In this document: positions 1-7,212 of the stretch, piece by piece
How the letters are laid out: the number at the start of each line of letters is the position of its first letter
Numbering within the stretch: the first letter of the stretch is position 1
Assembly (NCBI GenBank): GCA_003158365.1
Contig: PMIW01000092.1
Coordinates: 1,189 to 8,776 of the forward strand
Source: Ignavibacteriota bacterium
GTDB taxonomy: Bacteria > Bacteroidota > Ignavibacteria > Tepidaquicellales > Tepidaquicellaceae
Direction of reading: 5' to 3'
Length of the DNA stretch: 7,588 bases
Translations under genes and position numbers: made by a program
The notes under the pieces: model-generated
Told to the model about the DNA's origin: nothing
The model's database searches: none
Seen by the model: the letters and a program-made list of their open reading frames with translations, nothing else

Positions 1-226
1 CAATCCTGTTACAAGGATTAATTTCGGCATACCGAAACAGGGTCCGGTAATGCTGAAGGTTTATGATATTTTAGGAAGAGAAGTGAAAACGCTTGTAAAT
101 GAAATTAAATCACCCGGAAAATACTCCGTTGATTTCAACGGAATCGAACTCTCGAGCGGTGTTTATTTCTACAGGCTCGAATCCAACGGATTCACGGATA
201 TAAAACGAATGCTCTTAATCAAGTAG
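1..226 (+). CDS. T9SS type A sorting domain, C-terminal end of a secreted/surface protein (5' partial)
   Basis: The open frame enters the window at position 2 and runs 74 codons to a TAG at 224-226. It begins inside the NP of a probable YPNPFNP-type motif (NPVTRINF), continues with VYDILGREV (residues 20-28) and LSSGVYFYRLE (50-60), and ends in the basic tail DIKRMLLIK. This is the usual order of a T9SS type A C-terminal sorting domain: a small beta-sandwich that directs a Sec-exported protein through the outer membrane and is normally cleaved on the way. The functional part of the protein lies upstream, so its activity cannot be told. The tail matches that of the minus-strand gene at the other end of the window in 48 of 74 positions by my ungapped count. 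The gene is followed at once by a 9-bp repeat array and an intrinsic terminator. Confidence 0.9.
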   Translation, partial: NPVTRINFGIPKQGPVMLKVYDILGREVKTLVNEIKSPGKYSVDFNGIELSSGVYFYRLESNGFTDIKRMLLIK

Positions 227-231
227 TATCA

Positions 232-263
232 CTGATTACTCTGATTTCTCTGATTGCACTGGA
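232..263. repeat. Degenerate 9-bp tandem repeat (CTGATTNCT)
   Basis: Three units of a nonamer start at 232, 241 and 250, each opening with CTGATT; the first two are CTGATTACT and CTGATTTCT. A decayed fourth unit begins CTGG at 259. The array starts five bases after the stop of the upstream T9SS cargo gene and lies in its 3' untranslated region, before the terminator. Function is unknown. The copies are too few and too short for a CRISPR array. Confidence 0.75.
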
Positions 264-288
264 AATCAATCGTAATCATAAAATTTAT

Positions 289-323
289 AAATACCCTGTT
301 AAAAATCAACAGGGTATTTTTTT
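289..323 (+). terminator. Intrinsic terminator of the upstream T9SS cargo gene
   Basis: A perfect 12-bp stem pairs 289-300 (AAATACCCTGTT) with 308-319 (AACAGGGTATTT) around a 7-nt loop, and the 3' arm runs into a T-tract at 317-323. This is a textbook Rho-independent terminator 63 bp after the TAG at 224-226. The sequence before the stem is A/T-rich but mixed, so termination in the other direction would be weaker. Confidence 0.9.
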
Positions 324-384
324 ATGATTTTTTTCAAAAAATATTATGAATCTTAAGAGTATTAAGAAGCTAACTAATTATATG

Positions 385-424
385 AATCAGTAATCAGCGA
401 ATTAAGAGCAATCAGTGTAATCAG
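385..424. repeat. Second 9-bp-periodic block (AATCAG units, inverse of CTGATT)
   Basis: AATCAG, the reverse complement of CTGATT, occurs at 385-390, 392-397, 410-415 and 419-424. The last three are in a 9-bp register (392, then 410, then 419), with a degraded unit (ATTAAG at 401-406) filling the gap. The block is the same repeat as at 232-263 in the opposite orientation. A related 9-bp pair, TTAAGA at 353 and 362, lies just upstream. The block sits between the terminator and the acylase gene. Confidence 0.65.
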
Positions 425-425
425 T

Positions 426-479
426 AATATTGCCTTTATTTTTTAATCTTAATTAACAATTTTTAGTTTTTGATAAAAA
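426..479 (+). promoter_or_regulatory. Probable promoter/leader region of the acylase-rsmA-mfd operon
   Basis: This very AT-rich stretch lies after the preceding terminator and directly before the first gene of the operon, so a promoter is expected here or just upstream. No sequence fits well. TTAGTTTTTG at 463-472 resembles the Bacteroidota -7 element TAnnTTTG but has one extra base and would give an almost leaderless transcript; TTGCCT at 430-435 has no good -10 partner. The bases before the ATG are A-rich with no Shine-Dalgarno sequence. The call rests on position, not on a motif. Confidence 0.3.
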
Positions 480-3011
480 ATGAAGACAAACCCATACGTA
501 AAAAATTCAGCAGGTGTTATATTAATAATTACTACTATAGTAGTTACACTTTTTGTTTTATTCAAGCAGCTTTCCAATAAATCTTTTTATCCCGAAAGCG
601 GAAGTTTAAAAGCCACGGGAATTAGTGAAAATGTGAATATTTATCGTGATGATTTCGGTGTTTCGCACATAGAAGCCAATAATGAAAACGATTTATATTT
701 TGCACTTGGCTATACTCACTCACAGGACAGGTTGTGGCAGATGGATTTGTACCGCAGAATAGCCGAAGGCAGGATGGCAGAGATTTTCGGAAAAGATGCA
801 GTCGAATATGATAAATTATTCAGGACAATAGGCATAGATAAAATTTCTTACCAGTTCTACCAGAACCTCTCTCCGAAATCAAAGGATATTTTAAGAAGTT
901 ATTGCGACGGGGTCAATTATTTCATAAATACTCACATTAAAAAACTTCCGTTCGAGTTTGATGTATTAAATTACAAACCTGAAATCTGGAAACCGGAGCA
1001 TTCGATAATGCTGGTAAGACTCTTAGGATGGGAACTGAACCTTGCCTGGTATACGGATTTTATGTTCGGTGAAATTGTTAAGAAATGGGGCATAGAAAAA
1101 GCAAAAGATTTTTTCCCGAACTATCCCGAAGATGCACCTTTTATAATTCCTGCAGATAAAAAATCAAACGAAAATTTAAAAACCACGGACAGTCTAAAAA
1201 AGATATCGGATATAAAAATTGAAAATGGTTATAAAACATTATCTGATTTAGGACAGGATTTTTTCCGGACAAATCTCGATTACAGAAATTATTTCGGCCT
1301 GAAGGGAACACATATAGGAAGCAATGCCTGGGTGATAAGCGGTAAAAAATCCGAGAACAGGAAACCTATTCTTGCAAACGACCCGCATCTTGTTTTGCAG
1401 TCTCCCTCGAAATGGTATGAGGTGGAATTGATTAACAAATCGAACAATTTTTTCTTCGGAGGATTCTCAATACCCGGAGTTCCGGGCGTAGCTATCGGTT
1501 ATAACAATTTCATTTCCTGGGGAATAACAAACCTGATGAATGATGATGCGGATTTTTACATTTTGAAAATTGATTCCTCGAATCACAATAAATATATTTA
1601 TAAAAGTGTTTCTTACACCATCGACAGCACAGTTGAAAGTATAAAGATTAAAGACATAAAAGACGAAATTTATTTCCCTGTTTACCATACCAAGATTGGA
1701 CCTGTAATCTCAAATCTCGGTAAGACAGGTTTTACTAATAACCAGAATTTCAAATCCGCACCGAACGAATTGCTTACTTTCCGCTGGTCAGGATTTGATT
1801 TCAGCGACGAGATTGACTGCTTTTACAAGCTGGATAATGCAACCAGCTGGAATGATTTTAAAAATGCTTTGAAAGATTTTAACCTTCCTGCATCTAACTT
1901 TGTATATGCCGATACGATGGGAAATATAGGCTATCACGCCGCAGGTAAAATACCCGTGAGGAAGAATATGACAAATGACAACCAGGCAATGTACCCGTCG
2001 AACGGGGAAATTGAATGGACGGCGTATCTTGATTTCGATGAACTGCCGCAGTCATTCAATCCTAAAGAAGAGTATATTGTGACCGCAAATAACAAACCGC
2101 AGAAAGATTATAAGCATTATATCTCAAATCTTTATGAACCGCCTTACCGTGCAGAGCGTATTGAACAGATTTTAAAGTTGAGGAATAATTTCAATGCAAA
2201 CGAATTCAAATTGATTCAGAATGATGTAAAGAGCCTTCAGGCAAAAGAATTCTGTTCTTATATTTTTGAAGCATATAAAGATACGATAAATATAAGCCGG
2301 GACGAGAAGGATTTTCTAAGACTGCTGAAGCAATGGGATTACGAAATGAAGCTTTACAGCCCTGCCGCTACGGTGTTTGCTGAATATGAGATCGTATTGT
2401 ATAAAAATATATATAAAAATAAACTTGGAAACGAGCTTTTCGATAATTATATATTCCTGAAAAATATTCCGGTTAGAAACACCTCAAAACTGCTAAAGGA
2501 AGCGAATTCGTGGATGTTCGATATTCTTGGCAACAGCGGAAAACCCGAGACAAGAAACGATATAATAAGATTGAGTTTTAAAGAAGCAATAAGTAATCTG
2601 AAAGCAAAATATAATAAAGAGGACTACATGAAATGGTACTGGGGAGATATTCACAAAGTTATAATCAGACATCCTCTGGGAATTGTTTCCGCATTAAACC
2701 CTGTATTGAACATCGGACCTTATGAAATAGGCGGAAGCGGAACGACTGTTGCAAACTCAGAGTATAGTTTTTCTTCATCTCTGGAAAAAAACGAATTTGA
2801 AAGTTATCTCGGAGCCTCGATGCGTTTTATTATAGATATGTCTGACGTTTCCTCCTATCTTTCTATTCTCCCTTCAGGGCAATCCGGACAGCCTCATCAC
2901 ATTCATTACAAAGACCAGACCAGAATGTGGATTAACGGGGAATATAAGACAGTTGTATCAAAAGATTTCTCAAAATTAAAAAATAAAATGATATTGATTC
3001 CGTCAAAATAA
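480..3011 (+). CDS. Penicillin acylase family protein (peptidase S45, Ntn-hydrolase), membrane-anchored
   Basis: This 843-residue protein is a precursor of the S45 family, which splits itself into alpha and beta chains and hydrolyses amide bonds in acylated compounds (beta-lactams, acyl-homoserine lactones, acyl-peptides). A basic N-terminus and a hydrophobic stretch at about residues 11-28 form a signal peptide or anchor without a lipobox cysteine, so the enzyme should face the periplasm. The alpha-chain signature spans about 53-117 (VNIYRDDFGVSHIEA, then ALGYTHSQDRLWQMDLYRR). The nucleophile is inferred as Ser281 in IGSNAW, which becomes beta-chain residue 1; DPHL puts His303 at beta23, as in many acylases. 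WGITN (347-351) fits the oxyanion region, and TANN (535-538) holds the likely catalytic Asn, 537 or 538. About 50 polar residues before Ser281 resemble a removable spacer. Length is normal and intact. Substrate cannot be predicted. It is first in an operon with rsmA 7 bp downstream. Confidence 0.92.
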   Translation: MKTNPYVKNSAGVILIITTIVVTLFVLFKQLSNKSFYPESGSLKATGISENVNIYRDDFGVSHIEANNENDLYFALGYTHSQDRLWQMDLYRRIAEGRMAEIFGKDAVEYDKLFRTIGIDKISYQFYQNLSPKSKDILRSYCDGVNYFINTHIKKLPFEFDVLNYKPEIWKPEHSIMLVRLLGWELNLAWYTDFMFGEIVKKWGIEKAKDFFPNYPEDAPFIIPADKKSNENLKTTDSLKKISDIKIENGYKTLSDLGQDFFRTNLDYRNYFGLKGTHIGSNAWVISGKKSENRKPILANDPHLVLQSPSKWYEVELINKSNNFFFGGFSIPGVPGVAIGYNNFISWGITNLMNDDADFYILKIDSSNHNKYIYKSVSYTIDSTVESIKIKDIKDEIYFPVYHTKIGPVISNLGKTGFTNNQNFKSAPNELLTFRWSGFDFSDEIDCFYKLDNATSWNDFKNALKDFNLPASNFVYADTMGNIGYHAAGKIPVRKNMTNDNQAMYPSNGEIEWTAYLDFDELPQSFNPKEEYIVTANNKPQKDYKHYISNLYEPPYRAERIEQILKLRNNFNANEFKLIQNDVKSLQAKEFCSYIFEAYKDTINISRDEKDFLRLLKQWDYEMKLYSPAATVFAEYEIVLYKNIYKNKLGNELFDNYIFLKNIPVRNTSKLLKEANSWMFDILGNSGKPETRNDIIRLSFKEAISNLKAKYNKEDYMKWYWGDIHKVIIRHPLGIVSALNPVLNIGPYEIGGSGTTVANSEYSFSSSLEKNEFESYLGASMRFIIDMSDVSSYLSILPSGQSGQPHHIHYKDQTRMWINGEYKTVVSKDFSKLKNKMILIPSK

Positions 3012-3021
3012 TTTAAAATTG
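3005..3021 (+). promoter_or_regulatory. Start region of rsmA: TTG start without Shine-Dalgarno
   Basis: The rsmA frame has a TGA at 2995-2997, and the only recognised start codon between it and the conserved FLGQNF motif is TTG at 3019-3021. Upstream bases are A/T only from 3005, with no purine-rich GGAG-like site. The acylase stop ends at 3011, so translation probably depends on ribosomes finishing that gene or on the A-rich context. Confidence 0.75.
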
Positions 3022-3834
3022 AGAACAAAAGAAAAATATAAACTTTACAGGCCTAAAAAATTTCTCGGGCAAAATTTTCTTGTCGATGATAACATATCGA
3101 AAAAAATTGTAAGCCAGCTTGATATGAAGGAAACCGATACTGTAATAGAAATCGGACCGGGACGCGGAGCATTAACAAAACACATTGCAGTATTCTGCAA
3201 AAACTACATTGCTGTAGAAATAGATAAAAGTATGTCCGAAGAATTAGAGGCAATTTACGGCGATAAGGGTAAAATAATTAATGAAGATTTTTTAAAGTTC
3301 GACCTGCTCGGGTTCAAAAAACCTGTCAAGATAATCGGCAACCTCCCGTATAATATTGCATCGGAAATATTATTTAAACTTTTTGACCATATGGATATGA
3401 TAGAATGCGCAGTATTAATGCTGCAAAAGGAATTTGCGCGAAGATTAATTGCCGTCCCGCATACAAAAGATTACGGCATAATGTCAGTGCAGACACAGGT
3501 TTTCAGCAGTCCTAAAATATTATTCAACGTACCGCCTACGGTTTTTTTTCCGAAACCGAAAGTTGAATCAAGTGTTGTTAAACTTACATATCCCGAAAAA
3601 GAAAATATCCCGCTAAATAAAGAGATATTTAAAAAACTCGCACGCTCATCTTTCGGAAAAAGAAGAAAGACACTGAAAAACTCCTTAAAAGACCTATTCG
3701 AAGAATTGGATCTTGAATTTGATGATTTTGATATGTTTTTTGATTTTACCAAACGCGCCGAAAATATTACCGTGGCTGAATACGTAAATATGTCAAACCT
3801 TATATTTTCAAAAGTTTTTTACAATGCTGAATAA
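3019..3834 (+). CDS. rsmA: 16S rRNA (adenine(1518)-N6/adenine(1519)-N6)-dimethyltransferase RsmA (KsgA)
   Basis: RsmA uses S-adenosylmethionine to dimethylate two adjacent adenines in the 3'-terminal hairpin of 16S rRNA, a late quality-control step of 30S assembly in the cytoplasm. Its loss typically gives kasugamycin resistance. At 271 residues it has normal family length. Visible motifs, in order: KKFLGQNFLVD (13-23), SAM-binding motif I EIGPGRGALT (44-53), the acidic SAM contact AVEID (65-69), catalytic motif IV IGNLPYNIAS (106-115, NLPY at 108-111), QKEFARRL (136-143), FFPKPKVESSV (176-186), and a basic C-terminal helical part with SSFGKRRKTL (210-219). The start is TTG at 3019, forced by an in-frame stop at 2995. 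It lies 7 bp after the acylase and overlaps mfd by 11 bp, so it is the middle gene of an operon. A run of eight T at 3542-3549 is in frame and does not disrupt the gene. Confidence 0.96.
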   Translation: MRTKEKYKLYRPKKFLGQNFLVDDNISKKIVSQLDMKETDTVIEIGPGRGALTKHIAVFCKNYIAVEIDKSMSEELEAIYGDKGKIINEDFLKFDLLGFKKPVKIIGNLPYNIASEILFKLFDHMDMIECAVLMLQKEFARRLIAVPHTKDYGIMSVQTQVFSSPKILFNVPPTVFFPKPKVESSVVKLTYPEKENIPLNKEIFKKLARSSFGKRRKTLKNSLKDLFEELDLEFDDFDMFFDFTKRAENITVAEYVNMSNLIFSKVFYNAE

Positions 3835-6800
3835 TATCAAATCAAAAATATACGATAGTCAATTTTTTAAATCTTTAAAAGAAGAAGCAAAAAACGGGAA
3901 CCTGTTTCTAAGGGGCATTAACGGTTCTTTTCTTTCTTTCATTCTGGACTATAGTTATTTAAAGATAAATAAAAAAATTGTTGTAATTACCGATGAAGCA
4001 GAAAAAATATCTTTGTTAAAAGATGACCTCGGTTTTATCAGTGATTGCGAGTATATTTCGGTTTACCAGACCGATAACACTGCGGAAAGTGAAGAATTCA
4101 CAAAGTCTCTTTCATATCTTACCGATAATGATGAATTTATCATTTTGATTAACGCAAAAAGTCTGGGAAAAAGAATTATATCCAAAGAAAGATTCAAAGA
4201 CTCTTTAGTTCAGCTCAAAAAAAACGACGAATATCTTTTCGAAGAGCTTATTCTGAAGCTAAATGATTATAATTACGAAAAAAAAGATTTTGTGGAAGAA
4301 GCCGGGGATTTTTCGGTACGCGGAGGCATAGTTGATTTATTTCCGGAGAATTATGATTCACCTGTAAGAATTGAATTTTTCGGAGAGACAATAGAATCCA
4401 TAAGGGAATTTGACATAACGACTCAACGATCGCTGAAAGAGCTGAACAGCATAAAAATCGGAATAAATATTTCATCCGAAAAAGAACTTGAAGAGTCGGA
4501 ATCCACAAGTAATATCCTGGATTACATTCCGGGCGATGCAGTCATTTTAATCGATGAACCTGAGATTATTTCGAATTATTTAGATGGTTTATCTTTTAAT
4601 AATATTTTTCCTGAGAACAGATGTATATTTATTTCAAGACTGCCATCAGGCCAATTTGTAAGTGAATATTCCCTGGCTGAGATTAACTTTAATACTTTTC
4701 CCCAGCCTGATTTTCATTCTAATCTCAGATTATTATACACAAATGTTTCCGGGCAATTGGTAAACGGAATTAGTGTAAATATATTGTGTTCCGATGAACA
4801 CCAGTCGGAAAGGATAAAAAGCCTGCTTGAGGATTATGAATCCAATTTGCTCGGTGATAATATCGCACCCGTTCTGAATAAATCGGATATCAGCTATTTA
4901 TCGGATTCTATACAAAGCGGATTCGTTTTTCCGGATGCAAAAATTACATTGTATACGGAACATCAGATTTTCGGAAGATATTTCAGACAGCTTAAGCGCA
5001 AAAGAAAAGTTTTCAAAGGTCTTACATTCGAGGAGATAAAGGAACTGCGCCCCGGAGACTTTATCGTGCACAGGGATTTCGGAATAGGAATTTTTTCCGG
5101 ATTAAAAAAAATAAAGGTTGGAAATAACTGGCAGGAAGTTGTAAAACTTGCATATGCAGGCGGAGATACGCTTTTCCTGAATATGAATTATGTCAACCTG
5201 ATAAAAAAATATTCGGCAGGTGAGGGTGTATCCCCTGCCTTAACGAAAATAGGCGGAGGTGAATGGGACAGGATAAAAGAGAGGGCAAAGAAAAGGGTAA
5301 AGGATATTGCTAGGGATTTGATAATTCTTTATGCAAAAAGAAAAACCGAAACAGGATTCAGCTTTTCACCTGACGCACACTGGCAGAAAGAACTGGAGGC
5401 AAGTTTTATCTATGAAGATACACCGGACCAGTATCAGTCGACAGTGGATGTCAAACAGGATATGGAGCTGAGTAATCCGATGGACAGGTTAATCTGCGGT
5501 GATGTCGGATTCGGGAAAACAGAAGTGGCAGTCCGGGCAGCATTTAAAGCAGTGCTGGACAATAAGCAGGTTGCAGTACTTGTCCCGACAACAATTTTGG
5601 CAGTTCAGCATTATAATACTTTTCGTGATCGACTATCATCATATGCGGTGGAAGTAGAATGCATATCGCGATTGAATTCAAAAAAAGAGCAGAAAGAAAT
5701 TCTTGAAAAACTGGAAGAAGGAAAAATCAATATTATAATAGGAACGCATAGAATTTTATCGAAGGATATTAAATTCAAAGATATCGGATTACTTGTCATA
5801 GATGAAGAGCAGCGTTTCGGGGTTAAAGCAAAAGAAAAACTGCGTGCAATAAAACCAAACGTCGACACTCTTACATTAACGGCAACACCAATACCGCGCA
5901 CATTAAATTTCTCACTGCTCGGAGCTAGGGATTTATCAATTATAAATACCCCTCCAAAGAACAGGAAACCTATTATCACCGAAATAATCAATCTCGACTG
6001 GAACGCAATTACGGATATTATAAAAAAAGAAATTCAGCGCAGCGGGCAGGTCTATTTTGTTAACGACAGGATTTCGGATTTATATGTTCTTGCGGATAAG
6101 CTAAAAGACCGCATACCATCCGTCAGAATCGGCATTGCTCACGGCCAGATGGATGGAAATGAACTTGAAGACATAGTTGTTAACTTCATTGAGAAAAAAT
6201 TAAATGTACTTTTCTGTACAAAGATAATCGAATCTGGTCTCGATATTCCGAATGTTAATACAATTATTATTAATAATGCGAACATGTACGGATTGTCGGA
6301 ATTATATCAGTTGCGCGGAAGGGTTGGCAGAAGTGACGTTCAGGCATATGCATATTTTATTTCCCCTCCTATCGGCAAACTTACTAAGACTGCAATCAGG
6401 AGACTTCAGGCAATTGAAGAATATACGGATTTGGGCTCGGGATTTAATCTTGCAATGAGGGATATGGAAATCCGGGGTGTTGGGAATCTTCTGGGAAAAG
6501 AACAAAGCGGATTTATTTCTCAGGTTGGTTTCGAAACATATATTGATATCATAGAGGAAGCGGTTGCCGATTTAAAAGAAAATGAATTCAAAGAACTTTT
6601 CAAAGACGAAGAAAGCCTTAAAAAAATAAGCGATTCTGTTGTAAAAAAGATTGAATACAAAAGTACTATTCTTGAAAGCGATTTAAATGCATTAATCCCA
6701 AATGACTATATAGAAAACGATACCGAGAGACTGAATATCTATAAAAGACTTTATGAAATTAAAGAAATTCAAAATCTGGCTCCGCTGAAAGCCGAACTGG

Positions 6801-7117
6801 CAGACAGGTTCGGTAAATCCGGAATTGAAGTGGAAAATCTGTTCAGACAAATCGAACTTAAAATTATTGCCACGGAAATCGGACTGGAAAAAATTAATAT
6901 AAGCGGTAAAGTTATTACATTGTATTTTCCGTTCAACAAAGAACATAAGATCTTCGAAAGCGGGTTTTTCACCCGTATAATTGAAAAACTTTCATCGACT
7001 AAAACCCGGAAATACAGTTTTGTAAACGATGATGAAAGACTGATTATAGAGGTATTGCTGGAAAGTGAAGAAGATGAATCAAGACTTACAGAACTGCAGG
7101 CGATATTAAATATTTAA
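3824..7117 (+). CDS. mfd: Transcription-repair coupling factor Mfd
   Basis: Mfd is a DNA translocase that binds RNA polymerase stalled at a lesion, pushes it off the template and recruits UvrA for nucleotide excision repair. At 1097 residues it is complete and near the usual length. In order: a UvrB-like N-terminal module with GDFSVRGGIVDLFPE (161-175); the RNA polymerase interaction domain from about 408 to 465, opening RPGDFIVHRDFGIG; a RecG-like superfamily 2 motor with DQYQ (535-538), Walker A GDVGFGKTE (559-567), VPTTILAVQH (588-597), Walker B DEEQRFG (660-666), TATPIPRTL (686-694), IESGLDIPN (802-810) and QLRGRVGRSD (829-838); the TRG translocation motif around 869-914 (GSGFNLAMRDMEIRG); and a C-terminal TRCF domain from about 955 that normally masks the UvrA-binding surface. 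The N-terminal module lacks a Walker A, as expected. Its ATG overlaps the last 11 bp of rsmA, which suggests translational coupling. It ends the operon and converges on the minus-strand T9SS cargo gene. Confidence 0.97.
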   Translation: MLNNIKSKIYDSQFFKSLKEEAKNGNLFLRGINGSFLSFILDYSYLKINKKIVVITDEAEKISLLKDDLGFISDCEYISVYQTDNTAESEEFTKSLSYLTDNDEFIILINAKSLGKRIISKERFKDSLVQLKKNDEYLFEELILKLNDYNYEKKDFVEEAGDFSVRGGIVDLFPENYDSPVRIEFFGETIESIREFDITTQRSLKELNSIKIGINISSEKELEESESTSNILDYIPGDAVILIDEPEIISNYLDGLSFNNIFPENRCIFISRLPSGQFVSEYSLAEINFNTFPQPDFHSNLRLLYTNVSGQLVNGISVNILCSDEHQSERIKSLLEDYESNLLGDNIAPVLNKSDISYLSDSIQSGFVFPDAKITLYTEHQIFGRYFRQLKRKRKVFKGLTFEEIKELRPGDFIVHRDFGIGIFSGLKKIKVGNNWQEVVKLAYAGGDTLFLNMNYVNLIKKYSAGEGVSPALTKIGGGEWDRIKERAKKRVKDIARDLIILYAKRKTETGFSFSPDAHWQKELEASFIYEDTPDQYQSTVDVKQDMELSNPMDRLICGDVGFGKTEVAVRAAFKAVLDNKQVAVLVPTTILAVQHYNTFRDRLSSYAVEVECISRLNSKKEQKEILEKLEEGKINIIIGTHRILSKDIKFKDIGLLVIDEEQRFGVKAKEKLRAIKPNVDTLTLTATPIPRTLNFSLLGARDLSIINTPPKNRKPIITEIINLDWNAITDIIKKEIQRSGQVYFVNDRISDLYVLADKLKDRIPSVRIGIAHGQMDGNELEDIVVNFIEKKLNVLFCTKIIESGLDIPNVNTIIINNANMYGLSELYQLRGRVGRSDVQAYAYFISPPIGKLTKTAIRRLQAIEEYTDLGSGFNLAMRDMEIRGVGNLLGKEQSGFISQVGFETYIDIIEEAVADLKENEFKELFKDEESLKKISDSVVKKIEYKSTILESDLNALIPNDYIENDTERLNIYKRLYEIKEIQNLAPLKAELADRFGKSGIEVENLFRQIELKIIATEIGLEKINISGKVITLYFPFNKEHKIFESGFFTRIIEKLSSTKTRKYSFVNDDERLIIEVLLESEEDESRLTELQAILNI

Positions 7118-7132
7118 ATTTTATCCGGCAAT

Positions 7133-7169
7133 AAAAAAAGCCCTTTGATTTCTTCAATCAAAGGGCTTT
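7133..7169 (-). terminator. Intrinsic terminator between convergent genes, oriented for the minus strand
   Basis: A perfect 14-bp stem pairs 7137-7150 with 7156-7169 (AAAGCCCTTTGATT and its complement) around a 5-nt loop. Seven A at 7133-7139 become a U-tract on the minus-strand transcript, so the strong direction serves the T9SS cargo gene that stops at 7249. On the plus strand the hairpin lies 20 bp after the mfd stop but is followed by only three T and then GAATTC. It may therefore stop mfd transcripts less efficiently. Confidence 0.9.
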
Positions 7170-7212
7170 GAATTCCCGAGTAATCTGCGATAAAAAGTCT
7201 TTAAGAGTTTTG

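Larger units (their letters stand above)
231..425. repeat. Imperfect inverted repeat pair flanking the terminator
   Basis: Positions 231-261 and the reverse complement of 395-425 match in 25 of 31 positions by hand count, including an uninterrupted ACTGATTAC and a shared CTGATT. The 133-bp spacer holds the intrinsic terminator. The pair could form a long imperfect stem or mark the ends of a small MITE-like element. No convincing target-site duplication flanks it, and it may simply be two oppositely oriented nonamer arrays. Confidence 0.45.

Noticed and set aside
232..424. CRISPR array
   Set aside because: The units are 9 bp, degenerate and contiguous, with no 20-40 bp spacers and no cas genes in the window.
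463..472. Bacteroidota-type -7 promoter element (TTAGTTTTTG)
   Set aside because: It has one base too many between TA and TTTG and would place the transcript start on the ATG. No matching TTTG-type -33 element was seen, so it is not called as a promoter.
480..3011. Acylase as a T9SS cargo protein
   Set aside because: Its C-terminus (KNKMILIPSK) lacks the sorting-domain motifs seen in the two flanking genes, and the mature region ends as a normal S45 enzyme.
3539..3557. Hairpin with a T-run inside rsmA (CGGTTT ... AAACCG)
   Set aside because: It encodes the conserved FFPKP region. The stem is only six base pairs and the T-run lies on the wrong side for a terminator, so it looks incidental.
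4217..4285. Two runs of eight A in mfd (4217-4224, 4278-4285) as phase-variation tracts
   Set aside because: Both encode Lys-rich positions in frame in an AT-rich genome, and a switch in a repair housekeeping gene is unlikely. There is no evidence of frame disruption.
5611..5991. 126-codon minus-strand open frame opposite mfd
   Set aside because: It lies wholly antisense to the conserved Mfd motor domain, shows no recognisable motif, and has no start context. The same holds for the shorter antisense frames opposite the acylase, rsmA and mfd.
6252..6458. 68-codon plus-strand frame inside mfd
   Set aside because: It is an out-of-frame shadow of Mfd motifs V and VI, with a cysteine-rich composition produced by the frame shift.
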